A stretch of DNA of 38,532 nt, taken from assembly GCA_035934995.1 (NCBI GenBank), contig DASYXI010000005.1:1-38532 (forward strand), in the 5' to 3' direction. Below, in pieces: positions 1 to 8,630 of the stretch. Within the stretch, counting starts at the first letter, position 1. Each line of letters begins with the position of its first letter. The DNA comes from REEB95 sp035934995. Its GTDB lineage: Bacteria > Pseudomonadota > Alphaproteobacteria > ATCC43930 > CGMCC-115725. A program made the translations under genes and the position numbers. The notes under the pieces were generated by a model. That model saw nothing but the letters and a program-made list of their open reading frames with translations. It did no database searches and was not told the DNA's origin.

Positions 1-2
1 AC

Positions 3-125
3 GACGCCAAGGACGGCGGCAACTATGTGCTCGACCGCAAGACCGGCGCGCTCACCGTGACGGTCGCATCGAGCACCGGCGGTTATTTTCTGCGTGACCG
101 CTGCACCCAGGTACCGCCGAAGTGA
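3..125 (+). CDS. C-terminal fragment of an unidentified protein
   Basis: The window opens inside a reading frame that runs for 40 codons and stops with TGA at 123-125. The visible residues include DRKTGALTVTVASSTGGYF and end CTQVPPK. Alternating polar and hydrophobic residues suggest beta strands, but I recognise no family. It lies on the same strand just upstream of the phosphatase/kinase gene, 35 bases before that gene's preferred ATG, so the two may be co-transcribed. Nothing more can be said without the sequence to the left. Confidence 0.5.
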   Translation, partial: DAKDGGNYVLDRKTGALTVTVASSTGGYFLRDRCTQVPPK

Positions 126-148
126 TCCACGCGCCGCAGCCCCGCAGC

Positions 149-153
149 GGAGG
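149..153 (+). promoter_or_regulatory. Ribosome binding site deciding the start of the phosphatase/kinase gene
   Basis: GGAGG lies seven bases before the ATG at 161. An in-frame GTG at 122 would overlap the previous stop codon and has no comparable site, so the ATG is the better start. Confidence 0.7.
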
Positions 154-160
154 CACAGCG

Positions 161-1867
161 ATGGCTGAGCCCGCCGGCGGCATCGAGGCCAGCGTCGGAT
201 TCAGCTCCGAGACCGGACCGCGTCCGCGCAACGAGGATTTTGCCGGCGTGGTCTTCGGCGCCGAGCTGCCGGTGCCGCGGCGCGATGTCATGGCGGCGAT
301 CGCCGACGGCATCGGCGGCGCGCGCGGCGGCCGCGTCGCCGCCGAAATCGCGGTGCGCGGCTTTCTCGACGGCTTTTGCGACCTGCCGGAAACTTTGGAG
401 GTCCAGAGGGCGGCGGCGCGGATCGTCGATTCACTCAACGGCTGGCTCCATTCCCAGGCGCGCCATGACCCCGAACTGACGCGCATGGGCTGTACCTTCA
501 CCGCGCTGGTCTTGCGCGGCCGCGTCGCGCATGTCCTCCACGTCGGCGATACCCGCATTTATCGCTTACGCGGCGAACGGCTGGTCCGGCTCACGACCGA
601 TCATGTGCGTGACGATGGCAGCGGCCGCTCGCATATCCTGACGCGGGCGCTCGGCGTCGAGACCGAAGTGCGTCTCGATTACGCCAGCCAGCCGGTGACG
701 CTGCATGACCGCTTCCTGCTGTGCAGCGACGGCGTACATGGCGCGTTGAGCGACGACGCCATCGCCGACATCCTGCGCGAGCGCTCGGCGCCCGGCGACA
801 CCGCACAGGCGCTCGCCGCCGCCGCCCTCGAGGCCGGCAGCGCCGACAATTGCACCGCTTTGGTGCTCGATGTCGTTCGCTTGCCGACGGCCGATTCCGC
901 CGATATAGGCGCGCCGATCATGCAGCTGCCGCTCATTCCCGTGCCGGTGACCGGCGAAACCGTCGATGGCTTCGTGCTCAAGGCGCTGGTGTCCGAGGGC
1001 CGCTACAGCCGTCTGTTCGCCGCACTCGACGAGATCGACGGCGGCGACGTGGTGCTGAAATTTCCCAAGCCGCAGGTCGCGGCGGTGGCGACTTACCGCG
1101 CCGCCTTCGTTCGCGAAGCCTGGGTCGGCGCGCGCGTCAACAGCGCATCGGTAGGCCGCGTCATCGAACTGCCGCCCGGCCGGCAGACCTGTCTCTACAC
1201 GGTGATGCCGCTTTATCAGGGCGAGCTGCTGGAGACGCGCCTGGCGCGCGCACCCGCGCTCGGCCTCGAAGAAGGCCGCGCCATCGCCATCAAGCTGGCG
1301 CAAGCGGCGGCGGCGTTGCATCGCGCCGGCATCATTCACCGCGACATCAAGCCCGACAATGTCATCCTCGAAGGCGGCGGCGCGCTCAAGCTGATCGACC
1401 TCGGCGTCGTGCGCATTCCGGGCCTGGAGGATTTCCCGCCGGCCGACATTCCCGGCACCGCCGCCTACATGGCGCCGGAAATGTTCGACGGCGAAGCCGG
1501 CAATCCGGCGACCGATATCTATGCCCTCGGTGTCACGGTGTATCGCGCGTTCACCGGCGAATTCCCGTACGGCAATGCCGACGCCACGAGTCCGCCGCGA
1601 CGCGACCGGCCGAAAGAACTCACGTCGTTGCGGCCGGATTTGCCGGCGTGGCTCGAAGCGGCGCTCGGTCGCGCCATCGCCCGCGATCCGGCGATGCGCT
1701 TTCGCGACATGAGCGAATTCGCCGGCGAGATGGAAGCCGGTCCGGCGCGCATCGCAACCGCGGAGCGCCGCCCGCAAACGCTGCTCGAACGCGCCCCGGT
1801 GCGATTTTGGCAAGGCGTCGCGGTGCTGCTGGCCCTGGCGCTGATCGCCGTCTTGGCCCTGCGCTAG
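161..1867 (+). CDS. Bifunctional PP2C-type protein phosphatase / Ser-Thr protein kinase, membrane anchored
   Basis: This 568-residue protein joins two opposing activities. Residues about 8-240 are a PP2C phosphatase: the metal-binding set is visible as NED at 24-26, ADG with D49, SDG with D190, and DN at 229-230. Residues about 260-530 are a eukaryotic-type kinase: the putative ATP-binding lysine is K300, the catalytic loop HRDIKPDN is at 393-400, the DFG motif is DLG with D413, and an APE motif follows. A single hydrophobic segment (about 546-566) ends in LALR, so the protein is probably tail-anchored with both domains in the cytoplasm. All key residues look intact. Such fusions are known in Proteobacteria, in some cases beside nitrogen-transport genes. 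Here amtB follows on the same strand after about 215 bases, so a role near nitrogen uptake is inferred, not shown. The substrate is unknown. Confidence 0.88.
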   Translation: MAEPAGGIEASVGFSSETGPRPRNEDFAGVVFGAELPVPRRDVMAAIADGIGGARGGRVAAEIAVRGFLDGFCDLPETLEVQRAAARIVDSLNGWLHSQARHDPELTRMGCTFTALVLRGRVAHVLHVGDTRIYRLRGERLVRLTTDHVRDDGSGRSHILTRALGVETEVRLDYASQPVTLHDRFLLCSDGVHGALSDDAIADILRERSAPGDTAQALAAAALEAGSADNCTALVLDVVRLPTADSADIGAPIMQLPLIPVPVTGETVDGFVLKALVSEGRYSRLFAALDEIDGGDVVLKFPKPQVAAVATYRAAFVREAWVGARVNSASVGRVIELPPGRQTCLYTVMPLYQGELLETRLARAPALGLEEGRAIAIKLAQAAAALHRAGIIHRDIKPDNVILEGGGALKLIDLGVVRIPGLEDFPPADIPGTAAYMAPEMFDGEAGNPATDIYALGVTVYRAFTGEFPYGNADATSPPRRDRPKELTSLRPDLPAWLEAALGRAIARDPAMRFRDMSEFAGEMEAGPARIATAERRPQTLLERAPVRFWQGVAVLLALALIAVLALR

Positions 1868-2002
1868 ACCATCTTTTGCGGCCTAAACCCGGCCTGCCCA
1901 AAAAATGACCAGCCCCAATTTGCCTGGCTAAAAATCCGCCAAAGTCTGCTTATCCACAGAGCAAATCGCTTGGAATCGTGCGGCCGGCGCGGCTTTCCGC
2001 GG

Positions 2003-2018
2003 TGGCACGAATCTTGAG
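2003..2018 (+). promoter_or_regulatory. Possible sigma-54 promoter of amtB
   Basis: TGGCACGAATCTTGAG matches the sigma-54 consensus TGGCACG-N4-TTGCW closely at the -24 half and in spacing. It differs at the usually invariant -12 GC, which reads GA here. It lies about 66 bases before the amtB ATG, giving a leader of roughly 55 bases. Ammonium transporter genes are classic NtrC/sigma-54 targets. I did not see a clear NtrC site. Confidence 0.42.
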
Positions 2019-2083
2019 TTCGGAGAGGCGGCCCGCCCGCTCGGGGGAGCCGTGCTTTGGCCCATTGGGAAAGGTTTCACCCT

Positions 2084-3535
2084 ATGCGTTGGAATTCGCC
2101 GCTCGCTTCACGGATACGAAGCGTCCTCCGGCTGCTGCCGGTCATCGCCTTTGTGCTGGCGCTGCCGCTGATATCGGCGCACGCGCAACAGGCCGCGCCC
2201 GCAACGCCGGCTCCGGCCGCCGCGGCACCTGCTGCCGCCGCACCGGCGCCGCCGGCCGCGCCGCCGGCTTGCGGCGGTAAAGTGATGACCAAGTGCACGC
2301 CCGATTCCGGCGACAGCGCCTGGATGCTGGCGTCGGTCGCGCTCGTGTTGATGATGACTGTGCCGGGCCTTGGCCTGTTCTACGGCGGCATGGTCCGCAA
2401 GAAGAATGTCGGCGACACGGTGATGACGAGCTTCTTCATCACCTGCCTGGTGAGCGTGCTGTGGGCCGTGTGCAATTACAGCTTTGCGTTTCGCGCCGGC
2501 ACGCCGTTCATCGGCGGGCTCGACCGCGCGTTCCTGCAAGGCATCCTCAGCGATATCTCGAACAACACCGGCAATCCCAATTCGCTGGCGCCGACGATTC
2601 CCGAGACCGTCTACATGTGCTTCCAGATGACGTTCGCGATCATCACGCCGGCGCTGATCGCTGGCTCGTTCGCCGAGCGCATGAAGTTCTCGTCGATGTG
2701 CGTGTTCATCGCGCTGTGGGCGACCCTCGTGTACGCGCCGATCGCGCACTGGGTGTGGGGCCCCGACGGTTTCCTCAACAGCGGCAACGACGCGGCCGCC
2801 GTCAAAGTGCTCGACTTCGCCGGCGGCACCGTCGTGCATATCAATGCCGGCGTCGCCGGTTTGATGACGGCGCTGGTCCTCGGCAAACGTAAGGGGACTG
2901 GCCCGGCGCATAACATGGTGCTGACCTATATCGGCGCCTCGTTGCTGTGGGTCGGCTGGTTCGGCTTCAACGCGGGCTCGGCGGTCTCGGCCGGCATGCA
3001 AGCCGGCATGGCGATGACCGTGACGCAACTCGCCACCGCGATGGCAGGCCTGACCTGGATGATCGTGGAATGGGCGCTGCGCGGCAGACCGACGGTGATC
3101 GGCATCTGCTCGGGCGCCGTCGCCGGATTGGTGGCGATCACGCCGGCATCGGGCTTCGTCGGTCCGGTCGGCGCGTTGGCGATCGGCGCCGCCGCCGGCG
3201 TGATCTGCTACTGGGGTGCAACCGGCCTCAAGCACGCCTTCGGCTACGACGATGCGCTCGATGCCTTCGGCGTGCATGCGGTCGGCGGCATCACCGGCGC
3301 GTTGCTCACCGGCGTCTTCGCCATCCAGCAATACGGCGGCACGCCCGGCCTGATCGAAGGCAACGCCATGCAGGTGGTGAACCAAGCGATCGGCATCGTC
3401 ATCGTCATCGCCTACGACGCCGTGGTCACGCTCATCCTGCTCAAGGTGATCGACGTCATCATGGGCCTGCGCGTCGAGGAAGAAGTCGAACGCGACGGCC
3501 TCGACCTCGCCTTGCACGGCGAGATCGTCCAGTAA
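2084..3535 (+). CDS. amtB: Ammonium transporter, Amt family
   Basis: This 483-residue inner-membrane protein conducts ammonium/ammonia. It begins with a cleavable signal peptide (hydrophobic core VIAFVLALPLI, likely cut after AHA near residue 34), followed by an Ala/Pro-rich linker of about 30 residues. The Amt fold then starts with GLGLFYGGMVRKKN and has about eleven membrane helices. The twin histidines of the pore are H252 (VVHINAG) and H398 (GVHAVGG), and the phenylalanine-gate region MCFQMTFA is present. The ATG at 2084 has GGGAAAGG upstream. An in-frame TTG at 2057 would spoil the signal peptide. No glnK (PII) gene adjoins it, although the two are usually paired. A terminator follows. 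Confidence 0.95.
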   Translation: MRWNSPLASRIRSVLRLLPVIAFVLALPLISAHAQQAAPATPAPAAAAPAAAAPAPPAAPPACGGKVMTKCTPDSGDSAWMLASVALVLMMTVPGLGLFYGGMVRKKNVGDTVMTSFFITCLVSVLWAVCNYSFAFRAGTPFIGGLDRAFLQGILSDISNNTGNPNSLAPTIPETVYMCFQMTFAIITPALIAGSFAERMKFSSMCVFIALWATLVYAPIAHWVWGPDGFLNSGNDAAAVKVLDFAGGTVVHINAGVAGLMTALVLGKRKGTGPAHNMVLTYIGASLLWVGWFGFNAGSAVSAGMQAGMAMTVTQLATAMAGLTWMIVEWALRGRPTVIGICSGAVAGLVAITPASGFVGPVGALAIGAAAGVICYWGATGLKHAFGYDDALDAFGVHAVGGITGALLTGVFAIQQYGGTPGLIEGNAMQVVNQAIGIVIVIAYDAVVTLILLKVIDVIMGLRVEEEVERDGLDLALHGEIVQ

Positions 3536-3561
3536 GCCTGATTCGTCTTCCTCGGGTGCTC

Positions 3562-3591
3562 GGGGGCGGCGCAAGCCGCCCCCTCTTTTTT
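3562..3591 (+). terminator. Rho-independent terminator of amtB
   Basis: A perfect 9-bp stem, GGGGGCGGC at 3562-3570 paired with GCCGCCCCC at 3575-3583, is closed by a GCAA tetraloop. A T-rich tract (TCTTTTTT) follows. It lies 26 bases after the amtB stop and isolates amtB from ftsK. Confidence 0.92.
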
Positions 3592-3728
3592 GGGCGGTTG
3601 GGTGGGGTTCCCCGCCGCGCCATAGCGGCTTTAACCGCGATCTTTCGGTTGCTTCCTTGGCGATCCTCGACTCTTAGCGTATGATTAACCGGTTATCCCC
3701 GGGAATCACAGAGTTTTCCCCCGATTTC

Positions 3729-3733
3729 AGGAA
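3729..3733 (+). promoter_or_regulatory. Ribosome binding site supporting the ftsK start at 3741
   Basis: AGGAA lies seven bases before ATG 3741. An in-frame ATG at 3681 would add 20 residues and has no visible site. Confidence 0.55.
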
Positions 3734-3740
3734 CCGCGCT

Positions 3741-6071
3741 ATGGTCAGTATCGACGCCGGTCGCAGCCGAGTCCGCCCCCGCGAAGGCATCCATTGGCCC
3801 CGGCTGGCGGTCCGCCTGATCGGCCTCCTGGTGCTGTTGGCGGCGCTGTTCGTCGGTCTCGCGCTGGCCAGTTACGATCGCCACGACCCGTCGTGGAACC
3901 ATGCGGTTGCCGGTCCGGTGACCAACCTCATGGCGTTGCCGGGTGCGCAACTGGCCGACGCGCTGCTGCAAGCGTTCGGCGCCGCCGCCGCGCTGGTGCC
4001 GTTGTTCCTGGCCGACTGGTCGGCACGGTTGATGACCGGCTATGGCCTACGCCGGTTCTGGCTGAAGCTGCTGCTCGCGCCGTGGGCGGTGCCGCTGGCG
4101 GCGCTGGCGCTGTCGATCTTGCCGGCGCCGGCGTGGTGGCCGATCCGTTCCGGCATCGGCGGCTTCGTCGGTCAACTGGCGCGTCAAGGCGCCGGCCAGC
4201 TCAACATCGCGCCGCCGTTGTCGGCGATGGCGGCGGCGGCGCTGGTCGGCACCATCCTGCTTTATGTCTTTGGTCCGTCGGCGAGCGCCCGCGCCGCGCT
4301 TACGCCGCGCGAGAAACCGCGAACCTGGCGCGCACGCCTGTTCGGCTGGCTGCCGCGGCCGCATCTCCCACACTGGCGGCGCGTGGCCGTCGATCACCCC
4401 GTCGCGCTCGAAACCGGACCGCGCCGCGAGCCGCTCTTGCTCGATGCGACCGGCGCCGAGAGCTTCGACGACGATCCGGAAACGCCGCCGCGGCGTTCGG
4501 CGGCCGTCGATCTGCCGCCGCGTGAACGCAAGATCAAGCGTCTGCGTCAGACGTCGCTCGCGCTCGATGCGGCGGACCAGGTGCTTCCGTCGCTCGAATT
4601 GTTGGCCGAGGTGCCGCCGACACGCACCGCCGCGATCAACGAAGAAGCGCTGCAACAGAACGCCCGGCTGCTCGAATCCGTGCTCGAGGATTTCGGCGTC
4701 CGCGGTCAGATCGTCAAGGTGCGGCCGGGTCCGGTGGTCGCGCTCTATGAGCTCGAACCTGCCGCCGGCATCAAGGCGTCGCGCGTCATCGGCCTGGCCG
4801 ACGACATCGCGCGCTCGATGAGCGCGCTGTCGGCACGCGTCGCGGTCATTCCCGGCCGCTCGGTGCTCGGCATCGAACTGCCCAATGCCCGCTCCGAGAT
4901 GGTGTTTCTGCGCGAATTGCTGGCGTCCGAGGCCTATGAGCGCAGCAGCGCCAAGCTGCCGCTGGTGCTGGGCAAGGACATCGGCGGCGCGCCGATGATC
5001 GCCGACCTCCAGCGCATGCCGCATCTGTTGATCGCCGGCACCACCGGCTCGGGCAAGTCGGTCGGCATCAACACAATGATCCTGTCGATCCTCTATCGGC
5101 TGTCGTCCGATCAGTGCAAGTTCATCATGATCGATCCGAAGATGCTCGAACTGTCGATGTACGACGACATTCCGCATCTCTTGGCGCCGGTGGTCACCGA
5201 ACCGCGCAAGGCCGTCGTTGCGCTCAAATGGACGGTGCGCGAGATGGAAAACCGCTATCGCGCGATGTCCAAGCTCGGCGTGCGCAATATCGAGGGCTAC
5301 AACCAGCGGATCGCCGAAGCCAAGGCCAAGGGCGAGGTGCTGATGCGCCGCGTCCAGACCGGCTTCGACGAGGAAACCGGCCGCCCCGTGTTCGAGGAGC
5401 AGCCGCTGTCGAACGATCCGTTGCCGCTCATCGTCGTCGTCGTCGACGAGATGGCCGACCTCATGCTGGTCGCCGGCAAGGACATCGAACACGCGGTGCA
5501 GCGTCTGGCGCAGATGGCGCGCGCCGCCGGCATCCACATCATCATGGCGACGCAGCGGCCGTCGGTCGACGTCATCACCGGCACGATCAAGGCCAACTTC
5601 CCGACGCGCATCAGTTTCCAGGTCACCAGCAAGATCGACAGCCGCACCATTCTCGGCGAGGCCGGTGCCGAGCAGTTGCTCGGCCGCGGCGACATGCTCC
5701 ATATGGCCGGCGGCGGCCGTATCACCCGCGTGCACGGGCCCTTTGTCTCGGATCAAGAAGTCGAAGCCGTCGTCCGCTTCCTCAAGGAAAACGGCCCGCC
5801 GCCCGCCTATCTCGAGGACGTCACCGCCGATGAAGAGGACGAGATGGCGGCCTTCGCCGAGGACGGCGAAAGCTCGGGCGATCAACTCTACGATCAGGCG
5901 GTCAATCTGGTGCTGCGCGAGCGCAAGGCCTCGACCAGCTTCGTCCAGCGCCATCTCCAGATCGGCTACAACCGCGCCGCCCGCATCATCGAGCGCATGG
6001 AGAGCGAAGGCGTCATCAGCGCGGCGAACCACGTCGGCAAGCGCGAGGTGCTGGGCCGCGGTCGGGACTGA
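3741..6071 (+). CDS. ftsK: DNA translocase FtsK
   Basis: FtsK is the septum-anchored ATP-driven DNA pump that clears and resolves chromosome termini at division. The protein has 776 residues. Its N-terminus carries four hydrophobic helices within about residues 15-170, as in the FtsK membrane domain. A variable linker of only about 100 residues follows, much shorter than in E. coli. The motor has Walker A GTTGSGKS with K439 and Walker B VVVVDEMADL with D569-E570, followed by MATQRPSVDVITG. The C-terminal gamma winged helix (from about residue 715, including SFVQRHLQIGYNRAARIIE) reads KOPS polarity sites and activates XerCD in known homologues. lolA follows 84 bases downstream, a common alphaproteobacterial pairing. 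Confidence 0.95.
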   Translation: MVSIDAGRSRVRPREGIHWPRLAVRLIGLLVLLAALFVGLALASYDRHDPSWNHAVAGPVTNLMALPGAQLADALLQAFGAAAALVPLFLADWSARLMTGYGLRRFWLKLLLAPWAVPLAALALSILPAPAWWPIRSGIGGFVGQLARQGAGQLNIAPPLSAMAAAALVGTILLYVFGPSASARAALTPREKPRTWRARLFGWLPRPHLPHWRRVAVDHPVALETGPRREPLLLDATGAESFDDDPETPPRRSAAVDLPPRERKIKRLRQTSLALDAADQVLPSLELLAEVPPTRTAAINEEALQQNARLLESVLEDFGVRGQIVKVRPGPVVALYELEPAAGIKASRVIGLADDIARSMSALSARVAVIPGRSVLGIELPNARSEMVFLRELLASEAYERSSAKLPLVLGKDIGGAPMIADLQRMPHLLIAGTTGSGKSVGINTMILSILYRLSSDQCKFIMIDPKMLELSMYDDIPHLLAPVVTEPRKAVVALKWTVREMENRYRAMSKLGVRNIEGYNQRIAEAKAKGEVLMRRVQTGFDEETGRPVFEEQPLSNDPLPLIVVVVDEMADLMLVAGKDIEHAVQRLAQMARAAGIHIIMATQRPSVDVITGTIKANFPTRISFQVTSKIDSRTILGEAGAEQLLGRGDMLHMAGGGRITRVHGPFVSDQEVEAVVRFLKENGPPPAYLEDVTADEEDEMAAFAEDGESSGDQLYDQAVNLVLRERKASTSFVQRHLQIGYNRAARIIERMESEGVISAANHVGKREVLGRGRD

Positions 6072-6100
6072 GCCGCCGCGCCCATAAATCCGCCACAAAG

Positions 6101-6118
6101 CGCGGCCTTATGGCCGCG
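6101..6118 (+). other. Hairpin between ftsK and lolA
   Basis: CGCGGCC and GGCCGCG form a 7-bp stem around a TTAT loop, 30 bases after the ftsK stop. There is no T tract, so it is not a classical intrinsic terminator. It could stabilise the 3' end of the ftsK message or slow read-through into lolA. Confidence 0.4.
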
Positions 6119-6155
6119 TGAGAGTTCTCGACAACCTGCCGCCGGACCCCGATAT

Positions 6156-6815
6156 ATGAACCGCATGAATTTCGATCCGCCCGCGCGATTGCCATCGCGT
6201 CGCCTGGTGCTCGCCGGTTTGGCGACGGCCGCGGCGCTGACGTTGCCGCGCGTGGCGCGGGCCGCGCTGAAGCCGGCCGACCAACTCGATCTCGGGCGGA
6301 TCCAGAGCTATCTCAACGGCATCCACACGATGGAATCGCGGTTCGATCAGGTTGCCGGCGACGGCTCGACCGCGACCGGCACGATCTATATTTCGCGGCC
6401 GGGTCACATGCGCATCGTTTATAATCCGCCGCATCCCATTCTGATCGTCGCCACGAACGACCAGGTCTATTACTACGACGGTGCGCTCGGCCAAGTGACC
6501 TGGACCGATCTCGACAACACGCCGGCCTGGTTCCTGCTCCAGAATACCGTCGAGCTCGGCGGCGCCATCCGGATCGACAGCGTCCAGCACACGCCCGGCG
6601 CGATCCGCGTCGCGGCGACCGAGACCAAGCGGCCGGAGCACGGCCGCGTCACCATGGTGTTCAGCGACGAGCCGCTCCAGCTGCGCCAGTGGACCATCCT
6701 CGACGCCCAGAACAAGACGGTCACGGTCACGCTCGACAGTCCGCGCTTCGGCGTGAAGCTCAATCCGAGCCTTTTCGAGTGGGAGAATCCGCAGAACAAC
6801 GTCTCGGGCGGCTGA
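6156..6815 (+). CDS. lolA: Outer-membrane lipoprotein carrier protein LolA
   Basis: LolA is the periplasmic chaperone that ferries lipoproteins from LolCDE to the outer membrane. The 219-residue product has an Arg-containing n-region (PSRR), a hydrophobic core and a likely cleavage near ARA, residues 35-37. The mature part has typical LolA features: an early MESRFDQV strand, GTIYISRPGHMRIVYNPP, the single-strand run LIVATNDQVYYYDGALGQV, and a closing SPRFGVKLNPSLFEW. Length and layout fit alphaproteobacterial LolA. No strong ribosome site precedes the ATG, and a second in-frame ATG lies nine bases on. In many alphaproteobacteria xth follows lolA; here about 4.3 kb of other genes intervene. 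Confidence 0.9.
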   Translation: MNRMNFDPPARLPSRRLVLAGLATAAALTLPRVARAALKPADQLDLGRIQSYLNGIHTMESRFDQVAGDGSTATGTIYISRPGHMRIVYNPPHPILIVATNDQVYYYDGALGQVTWTDLDNTPAWFLLQNTVELGGAIRIDSVQHTPGAIRVAATETKRPEHGRVTMVFSDEPLQLRQWTILDAQNKTVTVTLDSPRFGVKLNPSLFEWENPQNNVSGG

Positions 6816-6881
6816 ATGCGCAGGTCTCCCCCGCGATAAGCCCGTTGCTGGCGCGTCGCCGTATCGCCAATATCTCGCCCC

Positions 6882-7667
6882 GTGCCGAACGCAGCCGCTT
6901 CGCAACCCGATCGCGCCGCGCCGCTGGTCGGTGTGCAGTGCTGCACCCGGCCGTTGCGTGGCCAGCCGACGCATGCCGTCGTCGAGAAATATCTCCGCGC
7001 CGTGCGCGAGGCGGCGAACGCGGTGCCCGTGCTGATTCCCGCGCTCGACGACATTCCGCCGCAGGGTCTGGTGACGCGGCTCGACGGCCTGCTTTTGCCG
7101 GGTTCCCGCTCGGACATCGGGCCGGAGCATTACGGCGGCCCGCCGCTCGCGCCTGAGCGCGAACGCGATCCGGCGCGCGATAGCGCCGCCTTGCCGCTGA
7201 TCCGTGCCGCGCTTGCCGCCAATCTGCCGGTGTTCGCGATCTGCCGCGGCATCCAGGAGGTCAATGTCGCGCTTGGCGGCACGCTCCATCCAGCGGTCCA
7301 TGCCGTCGCCGGCCGGCTCGATCACCGCGCCGAGCCCGATCTGCCGTTGGACGAACGCTATGGCTACGACGCCCACGACGTGCGGCTGGCGCCCGGCGGG
7401 CTGTTCGCCATGCTCGCAGGCGCCGAAACCGTCGCCGTCAACTCGCTGCATTATCAAGGCATCGACCGCCTGGCGCCGGGGCTCGCGGTCGAGGCCACCG
7501 CGCCCGACGGCCAGATCGAAGCCGTCCGTGCGCCGGCGGCGAATTTCTTCATCGGCGTGCAGTGGCATCCCGAACATCGCGCCGGCGACAACGCATTCTC
7601 GCGCGCGCTGTTCCGCGCCTTCGGCGAGGCTTGCCGCAAGCGCGCCGCGCGCCGTGCCGGCGCATGA
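6882..7667 (+). CDS. Gamma-glutamyl-gamma-aminobutyrate hydrolase-like peptidase (class C26)
   Basis: This 261-residue protein belongs to the class I glutamine-amidotransferase-like peptidases of the PuuD type, which split gamma-glutamyl amides such as gamma-glutamyl-GABA. The nucleophile is C121 in FAICRGIQEVNVALGG. The partner His and Glu are H229 and E231 in GVQWHPEHR. The early VGVQCC strand and LLLPGSRSDIGPEHYG loop also fit. The GTG start has no clear ribosome site, so the first few residues are uncertain. Its ATGA overlap with the next gene implies coupled translation. No other polyamine-pathway gene is nearby, so the physiological substrate is open. Confidence 0.85.
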   Translation: MPNAAASQPDRAAPLVGVQCCTRPLRGQPTHAVVEKYLRAVREAANAVPVLIPALDDIPPQGLVTRLDGLLLPGSRSDIGPEHYGGPPLAPERERDPARDSAALPLIRAALAANLPVFAICRGIQEVNVALGGTLHPAVHAVAGRLDHRAEPDLPLDERYGYDAHDVRLAPGGLFAMLAGAETVAVNSLHYQGIDRLAPGLAVEATAPDGQIEAVRAPAANFFIGVQWHPEHRAGDNAFSRALFRAFGEACRKRAARRAGA

Positions 7668-8596
7668 GCGACGCGTTTCGTTCGTTTGCCGATGCTGATT
7701 CCGTCTTCACCGTCGCAACCGCCGACGGCGGGCTGCTGCCGGTTTATGCGCTGCGTCCGCGCGGCGCCGCCGACGCCGCGTTGCTGGTGGGTCACGCCAA
7801 CGGCTTGCCGGCGGGCTCTTATGGTCCATGGCTCAAAGATCTCGCGCGCGACGTGCACGTCTTCGCCTTCGATGCGCGCGGCCATGGCGGCGCGACCTGG
7901 CCGTCCGGTCCGCTCGACCAAACCTTCCACGTCGACCGTTTTGCCGACGATCTGCGGCGCGTAACCGATGCGGTGTTGGCGCGGCTCGGCACGACGCCGC
8001 TCTTTTATCTTGGCCATTCGCTCGGCGGTGCCGCGGCGATCGATCTCGCCGCCGCCGGCGGGTTACCGGATTTCGCCGGACTTTTGCTGCTCGAGCCGCC
8101 GGTTTTTCCGCCGCCCGACTCGCCGGTGCGCGCGGAAGCCGAAACGCGTCAGACGCGGCTGGTCGAAGGCGCCAAGCGCCGCCGCGCCGATTGGCCGAGT
8201 GTCGAAGCTTTTCGCGACCGCCTCAAAAATAGCAGCAGCCCGTTTGCGCGGTTTGCGCCGGCGATGCTCGACGCGCATTGCCACGCCGCGCTCAAGCCCA
8301 AAGCCGGTGGCGATTTCACGCTGGCCTCGCCGCCCGATGTCGAAGCGGCGATCTTCACCGCCCATCGCCACAGCGACGCCTGGTCGCGTCTCGACCGGAT
8401 CGAACGGGTGCTCGACCTGGTCGGCGGCGATCCCAATCGTCCCGATCGCGATTGGGTGGCGCGCGCGATGCCCGATATGGCGCGGCGCATGAAGCGGGCG
8501 CGGCTGACCCAACTTGCCGGCATCGGCCATTTGATGATCCAGGAAGACCCGGCGCGCCTTCTGGCGCTGGTCCGGCGCTGGCTGGGATGCGCGTGA
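7664..8596 (+). CDS. Alpha/beta hydrolase
   Basis: The 310-residue product has the alpha/beta-hydrolase fold. The oxyanion loop is HANG at 44-47, the nucleophile elbow is GHSLGG with S119, and the catalytic His lies in GIGHLMIQEDP near the C-terminus. A candidate acid lies in the segment GGDPNRPDRD. FAFDARGHG is typical of esterases and peptidases of the epoxide-hydrolase-like superfamily. The start overlaps the C26 peptidase stop by four bases, so the two form an operon. I cannot assign a substrate. Confidence 0.85.
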   Translation: MSDAFRSFADADSVFTVATADGGLLPVYALRPRGAADAALLVGHANGLPAGSYGPWLKDLARDVHVFAFDARGHGGATWPSGPLDQTFHVDRFADDLRRVTDAVLARLGTTPLFYLGHSLGGAAAIDLAAAGGLPDFAGLLLLEPPVFPPPDSPVRAEAETRQTRLVEGAKRRRADWPSVEAFRDRLKNSSSPFARFAPAMLDAHCHAALKPKAGGDFTLASPPDVEAAIFTAHRHSDAWSRLDRIERVLDLVGGDPNRPDRDWVARAMPDMARRMKRARLTQLAGIGHLMIQEDPARLLALVRRWLGCA

Positions 8597-8600
8597 ATCC

Positions 8601-8630
8601 GGCATGCGGCGGCTGCATCTTTTGCATGCC
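8601..8630 (+). other. Inverted repeat after the hydrolase gene
   Basis: GGCATGC at 8601-8607 pairs with GCATGCC at 8624-8630 around a 16-base loop, four bases after the hydrolase stop. Only TTGATCC follows, so it is a poor terminator on its own. It may mark the 3' end of the two-gene operon. Confidence 0.35.

Noticed and set aside
3681..3740. Longer ftsK N-terminus starting at ATG 3681
   Set aside because: It has no ribosome site, whereas ATG 3741 has AGGAA seven bases before it. The added 20 residues are not needed for the membrane domain.
4047..6098. A 683-codon open frame antisense to ftsK
   Set aside because: FtsK on the plus strand has all motor motifs. The antisense product is Arg/His/Asp-rich and low in complexity, as expected of a shadow frame.
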